64,000 nt of DNA, from positions 62,001 to 126,000 of the forward strand of contig NZ_JAKKFH010000032.1 of assembly GCF_022230925.1 (NCBI RefSeq), read 5' to 3'. Positions 23,387 through 30,513 of the stretch are shown piece by piece. Numbering within the stretch: the stretch's first letter is position 1; each line of letters begins with the position of its first letter. Position numbers and translations under genes: made by a program. This stretch comes from Micromonospora alfalfae (lineage in GTDB: Bacteria > Actinomycetota > Actinomycetes > Mycobacteriales > Micromonosporaceae). A model generated the notes under the pieces. It was not told the origin of the DNA. It ran no database searches and saw only the letters and a list, made by a program, of their open reading frames with translations.

Positions 23387-24460
23387 GTGAGGGTTCTGGC
23401 GGCGATGTCGGGTGGGGTTGACTCGGCAGTGGCGGCGGCGCGGGCGGTGGCGGCCGGGCACGACGTGACCGGTGTGCACCTGGCGCTGGCCCGCAACCCA
23501 CAGACCTATCGGACCGGCGCGCGCGGCTGCTGCACCCTGGAGGATTCCCGGGACGCCCGGCGGGCGGCCGACGTGATCGGCATCCCGTTCTACGTGTGGG
23601 ACATGGCCGATCGCTTCCACGAGGACGTGGTCGACGACTTCGTCGCCGAGTACGCCGCCGGTCGTACGCCGAATCCCTGCCTGCGCTGCAACGAGAAGAT
23701 CAAGTTCGCGGCGGTGCTGGACCGGGCGGTGGCCCTGGGCTTCGACGCGGTGGTGACCGGGCACCACGCCCGCCTCGGCGCGGACGGACTGCTGCGGCGC
23801 AGTGTCGACCTGGCCAAGGACCAGTCGTACGTGCTCGCCGTGCTCACCCGCGAGCAGCTCGACCGGTCGATCTTCCCGCTCGGTGACTTGACGAAGGCGG
23901 AGGTCCGCGCCGAGGCCGCCGAGCGTGGCCTGGCCGTGGCCGACAAGCCGGACTCACACGACATCTGCTTCATCGCCGACGGGGACACCCGCGGCTTCCT
24001 GGCCGGCCGGCTCGGTGAGACGCCCGGCGACGTGGTGGACGCGTCCACCGGCGCGGTCGTCGGCAGTCACAGCGGCGCGTACGCGTACACGGTGGGGCAG
24101 CGTCGCGGGTTGCACCTGGACCGGCCCGCCCCGGACGGCCGGCCACGCTACGTGCTCTCCATCACGCCGAAGACCAACACTGTGACTGTGGGCCCGGCCG
24201 AGGCCCTGGACGTGTCCGACGTGCACGCGGTACGTCCGGTCTGGACCGGCGGCGCCCGTCCGGACGCCCCGGTCGAGTGCGAGGTGCAGTTGCGCGCGCA
24301 CGGCGAGGTGGTCCCCGCGACCGTCGCCCTCGACGGTGACCGGCTGCACGCCGAGCTGCGCCGACCGGTCCGCGGCGTGGCCGCCGGTCAGGCCGTGGTG
24401 GCGTACCGACCGGACCCGGCCGGCGACGTCGTCCTCGGCTCCGCGACCATCACCGGCTGA
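23387..24460 (+). CDS. mnmA: tRNA-specific 2-thiouridylase MnmA
   Basis: Protein of 357 aa; makes 2-thiouridine at the wobble position of tRNA Lys, Glu and Gln. The ATP-pyrophosphatase P-loop is MSGGVDSAVAA; the catalytic cysteines are Cys98 in PNPCLRCNEKIKF and Cys194 in SHDICFI, separated as in the family. The C-terminal beta-barrel has TVGQRRGLHL. GTG 23387 has GGGGAGTGGG upstream. It follows a cysteine desulfurase, giving a sulfur-relay pair. Confidence 0.95.
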   Translation: MRVLAAMSGGVDSAVAAARAVAAGHDVTGVHLALARNPQTYRTGARGCCTLEDSRDARRAADVIGIPFYVWDMADRFHEDVVDDFVAEYAAGRTPNPCLRCNEKIKFAAVLDRAVALGFDAVVTGHHARLGADGLLRRSVDLAKDQSYVLAVLTREQLDRSIFPLGDLTKAEVRAEAAERGLAVADKPDSHDICFIADGDTRGFLAGRLGETPGDVVDASTGAVVGSHSGAYAYTVGQRRGLHLDRPAPDGRPRYVLSITPKTNTVTVGPAEALDVSDVHAVRPVWTGGARPDAPVECEVQLRAHGEVVPATVALDGDRLHAELRRPVRGVAAGQAVVAYRPDPAGDVVLGSATITG

Positions 24461-24497
24461 CCGCACGGCCTGGGTGTCCGCGGGATAGCCTTCGCCC

Positions 24498-25502
24498 GTG
24501 ACAGATCAGGCGTGGCCCTGGCCGGCCGGCGCGGCAACCGGAATTGGTTCGCTGCCCGGCACCGACATCGGCGAGGCTCAGCGGGTGGTCCTCGGTGAGC
24601 TTCCCGAGCTGCCCCACCTGCCCGAGTTGCCGGCCCGTGGCCCCGGAGCGGACATGATCGGCCGGTCCGCCGGGCTGCTCGTCGAGCTGCCTGTCGAGGT
24701 GTACGCGGGGCGGTGGCGGGTCGCCCCACGCCCAGGCCGCGACCTGCGCCGCGCCCGCGACCTGATGGAACGCGACCTGGACCAGCTCGCCGAGCAGGCC
24801 GAGGGGTACGCCGGGCCGATCAAGGTGCAGGCCGCCGGCCCGCTCACGCTGGCCGCCTCCCTGGAGTTGCCGATCGGTGGCCGACTGTTGCGCGATCCCG
24901 GCGCGGTCCGCGACCTGACCGGCTCCCTCGCCGAAGGGCTGCGCGCGCACGTCGCGGCGGTCGCCCGCCGGCTGCCCCAGGCATCGGTGCTGCTGCAACT
25001 GGACGAGCCGTCACTGCCGACCGTGCTGGCCGGGCGGGTGCCGACCGAGAGCGGGCTGGGCGCGTACCGGGCGGTCGAGTCGGTGGACGCCGCCGCCCTG
25101 CTGCGCACTGTCGTCGAGGCGGTCGGCGTGCCGACGCTGGTGCACTGCTGCGCCCCGGACGTGCCGCTGGAGCTGATCCGCTCCACCGGCGCCGTCGCTG
25201 TCGCCCTCGACCTGGACCTGGTCACCAAGCTCGACCCGCTGGGCGAGGCGATCGACGCCGGCCTCGGGTTGCTGGCCGGGGCCGCGCCGACCCGGCCGCC
25301 GTCGGCCGGTGGCGCGCCGACCTCCGCGCAGATCGCCGACCGGGTACGCCAGGTCTGGGACCGCCTCGGCTTCCCGCGTCGCCAACTCGCCGAGCAGGTG
25401 GTGGTCACCCCGGCCTGCGGCCTCGCCGGCGCCACCCCTGAGTACGCGCGGGCGGTGCTCGCCGCGTGCCGGGACGCCGGCCGGCGCCTCGCCGAGGCGT
25501 GA
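24498..25502 (+). CDS. Methionine synthase (cobalamin-independent) C-terminal-like protein
   Basis: Protein of 334 aa, much shorter than MetE (about 750 aa) and equivalent to its zinc-binding barrel. It starts with TGIGSLPGTDIGEAQRVVLGELPELPHLPELPARG-type sequence (first 20 residues after the start show GIGSLPG). Zinc-ligand candidates are LVHCCAP and VTPACGLAG. Similar short proteins sit next to ligA in Mycobacterium. The methyl donor is unknown. GTG 24498 starts 37 nt after mnmA, so it is probably in the same operon. Confidence 0.82.
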   Translation: MTDQAWPWPAGAATGIGSLPGTDIGEAQRVVLGELPELPHLPELPARGPGADMIGRSAGLLVELPVEVYAGRWRVAPRPGRDLRRARDLMERDLDQLAEQAEGYAGPIKVQAAGPLTLAASLELPIGGRLLRDPGAVRDLTGSLAEGLRAHVAAVARRLPQASVLLQLDEPSLPTVLAGRVPTESGLGAYRAVESVDAAALLRTVVEAVGVPTLVHCCAPDVPLELIRSTGAVAVALDLDLVTKLDPLGEAIDAGLGLLAGAAPTRPPSAGGAPTSAQIADRVRQVWDRLGFPRRQLAEQVVVTPACGLAGATPEYARAVLAACRDAGRRLAEA

Positions 25503-25538
25503 GGTTTCCTGTCGTACCTGGTGGGCAGGATGACGGTC

Positions 25539-25904
25539 ATGATTGGACAACTGCGTTCAGTGGTGATCGACTGCCCGGATCCGCGGGCGTTGGCGGCGTT
25601 CTACGCCGAGCTGCTCGGCGTACCGCTCGCCGAGGGTGACTCCGATGACGACTGGGTGGTGCTGGGCGGCCCACCCGGTCACCAGCCGCGCCTCGCCTTC
25701 CAACAGGCGCCCAACCTGCGCCCACCGGCCTGGCCGGATCCCGAGCGCCCACAGCAGTTCCACCTCGACGTGACTGTGGACGACATCGAGGCCGCCGAGA
25801 AGGCGGCGCTGGCGCTGGGTGCTCGGCGGCTGGCAGGTGAGGGCGAGGGCTTCCGGGTCTACGCCGACCCGGCCGGCCACCCGTTCTGCCTCTGCTGGGA
25901 TTGA
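25539..25904 (+). CDS. VOC (glyoxalase/dioxygenase) family protein
   Basis: Protein of 121 aa with two beta-alpha-beta-beta-beta units: QLRSVVIDCPDPRALAAFYA, and QFHLDVTVDDIEAAEKAAL followed by VYADPAGHPFCLCWD. Metal-ligand positions are partly kept (His in FHLDV). The substrate is unknown; many are resistance or lyase enzymes. ATG 25539 is preferred because AGGA lies 8 nt upstream; ATG 25530 would sit on top of the ribosome site. Confidence 0.85.
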   Translation: MIGQLRSVVIDCPDPRALAAFYAELLGVPLAEGDSDDDWVVLGGPPGHQPRLAFQQAPNLRPPAWPDPERPQQFHLDVTVDDIEAAEKAALALGARRLAGEGEGFRVYADPAGHPFCLCWD

Positions 25905-25943
25905 CCTCGTCGTGGGTTGCGGCGGCCGGGCATCATTGCCGCC

Positions 25944-26945
25944 GTGATCCACACCTCTGCGCTTCGCGCCTCCGGTTCGCTCTTCGGTCTCGCCTACGGT
26001 GACGCGCTGGGCAAGCCGACCGAGTTCCTCACCGTCGCCGAGATCGAGCGCCGGTACGGTCCGACCGGTCCACGCGAGCTGTCCGGCGAGCCCGCCCTGG
26101 TCACCGACGACACGCAGATGGCCCTGGCTGTGGGTTGGGCGCTGCACGAGGCGCCGTCGTTCACGCCGGAGGCGGTGGAGCCCCTGCTGCGGCGACGCTT
26201 CCTGGCCTGGGCGGTCAGCCCGGACAACAACCGTGCCCCCGGCATGACCTGCCTGCGCGCCTGCGCCGAGCTGAGCCGTGGGGTGCCGTGGCAGGAGGCG
26301 ACTGTGGTCGGCTCAAAGGGCTGCGGGGCCAACATGCGGGTCACCCCGGTCGGGTTGCTCGACGTGGACCTCGACACGCTCGCCGGGTTGGCTCAGTTGC
26401 AGGCCGGGCTGACCCACGGCCATCCGACCGGGCTGGCCGCCAGCGAACTCACCGCGTACGCGGTCTTCGTTTTGCGCGCGGGAACGCCGCTGACCGACCT
26501 GCCGGCGGTGCTCACCGAGCGGGCACTGTCCCAGCGCCTGGTCTACCGGGAGCGGTGGCTGGGCGATCTGTGGCAACACGCCGGTTCCGGTTCTCCGCAG
26601 GAGTTCATCGCCCAGGGCTGGGACGAGTGCCTGGCGGTGCTGGGCCGACTGACGAACACCCTGACGCGGCCGGACGACGGTGGTGACCCGTGTCAGGCCA
26701 CCGGGGAGGGCTGGGTGGCCGAGGAGGCGCTGGCCACCGCGCTGCTCTGCGCCGTACGGCACGCCGGCGACCCGGTAGCGGCGCTGGCCCGGGGCGCGAC
26801 CACCGCCGGCGACTCCGACTCGATCGCCGCCCTGGCCGGCGCGTTCGTCGGCGCGGCCGTCGGCATGGCCGCCTGGCCGCGCGAATGGGCCAACCGCATC
26901 GAGTACGCGGACCAACTGGCCACGCTCGGCGCGGCCTGGGACTGA
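25944..26945 (+). CDS. ADP-ribosylglycohydrolase family protein
   Basis: Protein of 333 aa, all-helical DraG/ARH-like fold. The dinuclear metal site motifs are intact: TDDTQMAL (Thr54-Asp55-Asp56) and GDSDSIAALAGAF (Asp290, Asp292). GLAYGDALGKPTEF opens the fold. It may remove ADP-ribose from proteins or nucleic acids. GTG 25944 starts 39 nt after the VOC gene. No ADP-ribosyltransferase is visible nearby. Confidence 0.9.
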   Translation: MIHTSALRASGSLFGLAYGDALGKPTEFLTVAEIERRYGPTGPRELSGEPALVTDDTQMALAVGWALHEAPSFTPEAVEPLLRRRFLAWAVSPDNNRAPGMTCLRACAELSRGVPWQEATVVGSKGCGANMRVTPVGLLDVDLDTLAGLAQLQAGLTHGHPTGLAASELTAYAVFVLRAGTPLTDLPAVLTERALSQRLVYRERWLGDLWQHAGSGSPQEFIAQGWDECLAVLGRLTNTLTRPDDGGDPCQATGEGWVAEEALATALLCAVRHAGDPVAALARGATTAGDSDSIAALAGAFVGAAVGMAAWPREWANRIEYADQLATLGAAWD

Positions 26946-26949
26946 CCCT

Positions 26950-27090
26950 CCCTGCGGGCCTGGCCTGGCTCGGCTTGGGCTTGGCTCGGCTTGGCCTGGC
27001 TCGGCCTGGCCTTGGTCCGGCTTGGCTTGGCTTGGTCTGGCTTGGCTTGGTCTGGCCTGGCCTTGGGTCCGGCTTGGCCTGGTCCGGCTT
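26950..27090. repeat. GGCTTGG/GGCCTGG low-complexity tract
   Basis: About 140 nt made almost entirely of GGCTT, GGCCT and GGTCC pentamers after the ADP-ribosylglycohydrolase stop. It runs straight into the class C palindrome. Confidence 0.75.
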
Positions 27091-27165
27091 GATCGACTCG
27101 GGGTGCTGAAAGTCGGGGTGTCCGGGACTTCAGAACACCCCGACTTTCAGGAAGGCGAGTCGATC
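27091..27165. repeat. Class C intergenic palindrome (75 nt)
   Basis: The outer arms GATCGACTCG and CGAGTCGATC and the inner arms CTGAAAGTCGGGGTGT and ACACCCCGACTTTCAG are all perfect, separated by a symmetric 5-nt internal bulge; the loop is 13 nt. It is bounded by GATC like the other palindromes but shares no other sequence with them. It could also act as a terminator. Confidence 0.8.
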
Positions 27166-27213
27166 ATGGCCGGCGAGCGGCAACGACGACGGTCGTGGGT
27201 GCTCGCGGGGTGG

Positions 27214-27750
27214 TCAGGGGGTGGGGAGGTGGCGCAGGCTGCGGACCTTGCGCCACAGGTCGGCGTCGCAGCGGCCGGCGTGGTCGCCAAAGGCGGCCGA
27301 GTTGAGTCGGATCGGCTCGGTGAGGCTGAGGTAACTGTCGTGCTCCGCGCCCGGATCCCAGTCCCGGGTGGGAATCCGTACGTGGTCGTCCCTGTCGCTC
27401 TTGTCCTGGCTGGTGATCTTCAGGACGTCGGCGCCCCGGGAGTCGGCGCGCAGCACCAGGCACGGGCGTACCTTCGACCCGCTGCCGTCGGCGTACGGCA
27501 CGTCGGCCCACCAGATCTCGCCGGGCGACGGGGCGTCGGCGCGCCGGTCGGTGTCGCGCGAGCGGGGTTTGGTGGACGGCCGTTCGGCGCCACGGGGCCG
27601 CGGCGGGGTGGAACGACGGCCACCGGTGCCGCCCGCACCCGGCCGGGTGCCCGGACGCCGGTTGGCCACCTGGTGCCGCCAACTGTTCCACGCCCAGCCG
27701 GCGACCACGGCCAGCAGGATCGCCACCGCCCAGAGCAGTGCCTCGCGCAT
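27214..27750 (-). CDS. Membrane-anchored PemK/MazF-like toxin-domain protein
   Basis: Protein of 178 aa. Residues 1-22 (MREALLWAVAILLAVVAGWAW) form an N-terminal membrane helix; residues of about 25-70 are a basic, Pro/Arg-rich linker; residues of about 72-178 are a PemK/MazF-type endoribonuclease domain with PGEIWWADVPYADGSGSKVRPCLVL (quoted in part: GEIWWADVPY and KVRPCLVL, Arg95), and IPTRDW and SYLSLTEPIRL. No antitoxin gene is adjacent. ATG 27750 is chosen because the membrane helix begins there; the frame remains open upstream through 27-bp repeats. It may not act as a classic toxin. Confidence 0.82.
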   Translation of the reverse strand: MREALLWAVAILLAVVAGWAWNSWRHQVANRRPGTRPGAGGTGGRRSTPPRPRGAERPSTKPRSRDTDRRADAPSPGEIWWADVPYADGSGSKVRPCLVLRADSRGADVLKITSQDKSDRDDHVRIPTRDWDPGAEHDSYLSLTEPIRLNSAAFGDHAGRCDADLWRKVRSLRHLPTP

Positions 27751-27838
27751 CCGTACCTCCGCTTCCCGGCGACCCCCAGGTCGCACCGTCCGGCGATCCT
27801 TGCACGCCGTCGCCCGTGCCGCCCGCCAACCACACCGC

Positions 27839-27970
27839 GACCGCCCCACCGCCGCGCTGCATGACCACCGCCCCACCGCCGCGCTGCATGACCACCGCCC
27901 CACCGCCGCGCTGCATGACCACCGCCCCACCGCCGCGCTGCACGACCACCGCCCCACCGCTGCGATGCAC
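27839..27970. repeat. 27-bp tandem repeat, five copies
   Basis: The units start GACCACCGCCCCACCG and end CTGCAT or CTGCAC; copies begin at 27839 (3 bp shorter), 27863, 27890, 27917 and 27944, with decay toward the right. The period is a multiple of three, so all frames stay open across it. It lies just upstream of the PemK-like gene. Confidence 0.85.
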
Positions 27971-27972
27971 GA

Positions 27973-28016
27973 CCACCTCGACGCCGCCAGGCCACCTCGA
28001 CGCCGCCGTGCCACCT
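27973..28016. repeat. About 20-bp direct repeat, two copies
   Basis: CCACCTCGACGCCGCC occurs twice in tandem immediately after the 27-bp array. The rest of the stretch to 28205 has no gene. Confidence 0.6.
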
Positions 28017-28205
28017 GGTGACACGGCGGCCGTCGCCCTCGATCACTTGATGGTCGGTAGCTGGATCGGCCCGTCGACGCCTGCTGAGCATCACGCGATC
28101 ACCGGACGCTGCTGAGTGCGAGGTCGCGTCGGGCGCGGGTGGGCGACGGATTGTCCCACCGGCCCGATACGGTGCCGGAGTAGCGTGATCAGGGAGGTCG
28201 CAGGC

Positions 28206-30359
28206 GTGTCCGAAGGTGGCGGTGTGTCCGAGGAACAGATCGGTCAGCAGGTCAGCCCGGCGCAGGAGGCGGCGGCCGGGGCTGAGCCGACGCCGCAGGC
28301 CCGGGAACGGCATGCCGCGCTCAGCCAGGAGTTGACCGAGCACCAGTACCGCTACTACGTGCTGGACGCGCCGACCATCCCCGACGCCGATTTCGACAGG
28401 CAGTTGCGCGAGCTGGAGGCACTGGAGGAGGAGTTTCCGGCGCTGCGGACGCCCGACTCGCCGACCCAACGGGTGGGTGGCACGTTCTCCACCGACTTCA
28501 CAGCGGTCACCCATGCCGAACGGATGCTCTCGCTCGACAACGCCTTCGCCGACGAGGAGTTGGCGGCCTGGGCCGAGCGGGTCGAACGGGACGCGGGCGG
28601 CCCGGTGCCGTACCTGTGTGAGCTGAAGGTCGACGGGCTGGCGATCAATCTGACCTACGAGAACGGCCGGCTGGTCCGGGCCGCCACCCGAGGCGACGGG
28701 CGTACCGGTGAGGACGTCACGGCAAACGTGCGCAGCATTCGGGACGTGCCCAGCCAGCTCGTACCGTCCGGCGAATTCCCGGACGTTCCCGAGCTGGTGG
28801 AGGTCCGGGGCGAGATCTACTTCCCGATCGCCGCGTTCGCCGATCTCAACGCGGGGCTGGTGGAGCAGGGCAAGGCGCCCTTCGCCAACCCCCGCAACGC
28901 CGCCGCCGGCAGCCTGCGACAGAAGGATCCACGGGTCACCGCCACCCGGCCGTTGCGCCTGGTGGTGCATGGCATCGGCGCCCGCCGTGGGTTCCAGCCC
29001 ACGGCGCAGTCCGAGTCGTACGCGGCACTCAAGTCGTGGGGGTTGCCGACCAGCGACCGGTGGCGGGTCGTCCCGGACCTGGCCGGCGTGGCGGAGTTCA
29101 TCGCCTACTACGCCGAGCACCGGCACGACGTCGAGCACGAGATCGACGGCGTGGTGGTGAAGGTCGATCCGGTTTCCATCCAGGGCCGGCTCGGGTCGAC
29201 CAGTCGTGCCCCTCGCTGGGCGATCGCCTTCAAGTACCCGCCGGAGGAGGTCACCACAAAGCTGCTCGACATCGACGTCAACGTGGGGCGCACCGGCCGG
29301 GTCACCCCGTTCGCCGTGCTGGAGCCGGTGCGCGTGGCCGGTTCCACTGTCGCGCTCGCCACCCTGCACAACGCCCGTGAGGTGGAGCGCAAGGGGGTGC
29401 TGATCGGCGACACGGTGGTGCTGCGCAAGGCCGGCGACGTTATCCCCGAGGTGCTCGGCCCGGTGGTCGATCTGCGGCCCGCCGATGCCCGGCCGTTCGT
29501 CATGCCGACCAGTTGCCCGGCCTGCGGCACCCCGCTCGCGCCATCGAAGGAGGGCGACGTGGACATCCGTTGCCCCAACACCCGCAGTTGCCCGGCGCAG
29601 TTGCGGGAGCGGGTGTTCCACCTCGCCGGCCGGGGTGGCTTCGACATCGAGGTGCTCGGCTACAAGGGCGCGGCAGCCCTGCTCGACGCGGAGATCATCA
29701 GCGACGAGGGCGACCTCTTCCACCTCGACGCCGAGCAGCTGTCCCGGTCGCCGTTCTTCGTCAACAAGGACGGCAGCCTGGGCAGCAACGCCACCAAGTT
29801 GCTGGACAATCTCGCGGTCGCCCGGGAACGGGACCTGTGGCGGGTGCTGGTGGCGCTCTCCATCCGGCACGTCGGCCCGACCGCGGCCCAGGCGCTCGCC
29901 CGGCACTTCCGCTCGATGGACGCCATCGACGCGGCCACCGAGGAGGAGCTGTCCTCCGTCGACGGGGTCGGGCCGACCATCGCCGCCAGCATCCGGGAGT
30001 GGTTCGCTGTGGACTGGCACCGCGAGGTGGTCCGCAAGTGGGCTGAGGCCGGCGTACGGATGGCGGAGGAGGCGGTCGACGAGGGCCCGCGCCCGCTGGA
30101 GGGGTTGACGGTCGTGGTGACCGGCACCCTCGCCGGTTTCTCCCGGGACCAGGCCGCCGAGGCCGTGCAGAGCCGGGGCGGCAAGGTCAGCGGGTCGGTT
30201 TCCAAGAAGACGAGCTTCGTGGTGGTGGGGGACAACCCCGGGTCGAAGGCCGACAAGGCAGTCAGTCTCAAGGTGCCGGTTCTCGACGAGGACGGGTTCC
30301 GGCTCCTGCTGGACGCGGGCCCGGACGCCGCCCGGGAGGTCGCTCAGCTGGGGGGTTGA
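28206..30359 (+). CDS. ligA: NAD-dependent DNA ligase LigA
   Basis: Protein of 717 aa; seals nicks with NAD. Domain Ia (HQYRYYVLDAP) is followed by the adenylation domain with the nucleophile Lys141 in CELKVDGLAINL and GDGRTGEDVT, then the OB fold, a four-cysteine zinc finger (SCPACGTP, then CPNTRSCPAQ), helix-hairpin-helix units and a C-terminal BRCT domain (LEGLTVVVTGTLAGFSRDQA). GTG 28206 is chosen because GGGAGG lies 8 nt upstream. Confidence 0.96.
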   Translation: MSEGGGVSEEQIGQQVSPAQEAAAGAEPTPQARERHAALSQELTEHQYRYYVLDAPTIPDADFDRQLRELEALEEEFPALRTPDSPTQRVGGTFSTDFTAVTHAERMLSLDNAFADEELAAWAERVERDAGGPVPYLCELKVDGLAINLTYENGRLVRAATRGDGRTGEDVTANVRSIRDVPSQLVPSGEFPDVPELVEVRGEIYFPIAAFADLNAGLVEQGKAPFANPRNAAAGSLRQKDPRVTATRPLRLVVHGIGARRGFQPTAQSESYAALKSWGLPTSDRWRVVPDLAGVAEFIAYYAEHRHDVEHEIDGVVVKVDPVSIQGRLGSTSRAPRWAIAFKYPPEEVTTKLLDIDVNVGRTGRVTPFAVLEPVRVAGSTVALATLHNAREVERKGVLIGDTVVLRKAGDVIPEVLGPVVDLRPADARPFVMPTSCPACGTPLAPSKEGDVDIRCPNTRSCPAQLRERVFHLAGRGGFDIEVLGYKGAAALLDAEIISDEGDLFHLDAEQLSRSPFFVNKDGSLGSNATKLLDNLAVARERDLWRVLVALSIRHVGPTAAQALARHFRSMDAIDAATEEELSSVDGVGPTIAASIREWFAVDWHREVVRKWAEAGVRMAEEAVDEGPRPLEGLTVVVTGTLAGFSRDQAAEAVQSRGGKVSGSVSKKTSFVVVGDNPGSKADKAVSLKVPVLDEDGFRLLLDAGPDAAREVAQLGG

Positions 30360-30376
30360 CCCGGCCGGCGGCCGGG
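30360..30376 (+). terminator. Hairpin directly after ligA
   Basis: CCCGGCC-GGC-GGCCGGG begins at the base after the ligA stop codon, with a 7-bp stem and 3-nt loop. Confidence 0.5.
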
Positions 30377-30513
30377 AACGGCGACTGGCCGCGTATACCA
30401 ACTTAATTACGACTACGACCGATTCGTGACTGTCATACCGGGAAACTGGGGGCCGAGGGCGTTTCATTGGGTCACGGCGCGCGCACCGGCACGCCGATGG
30501 TCGGTCGGGAGGT

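Noticed and set aside
26950..27090. Open frames across the CTTGG tract
   Set aside because: The predicted protein would be a Leu/Ala/Trp/Gly repeat caused by the pentamers; no start site or homology.
27839..27970. 27-bp repeats as a CRISPR array
   Set aside because: The repeats abut without spacers and decay along the array; there are no cas genes.
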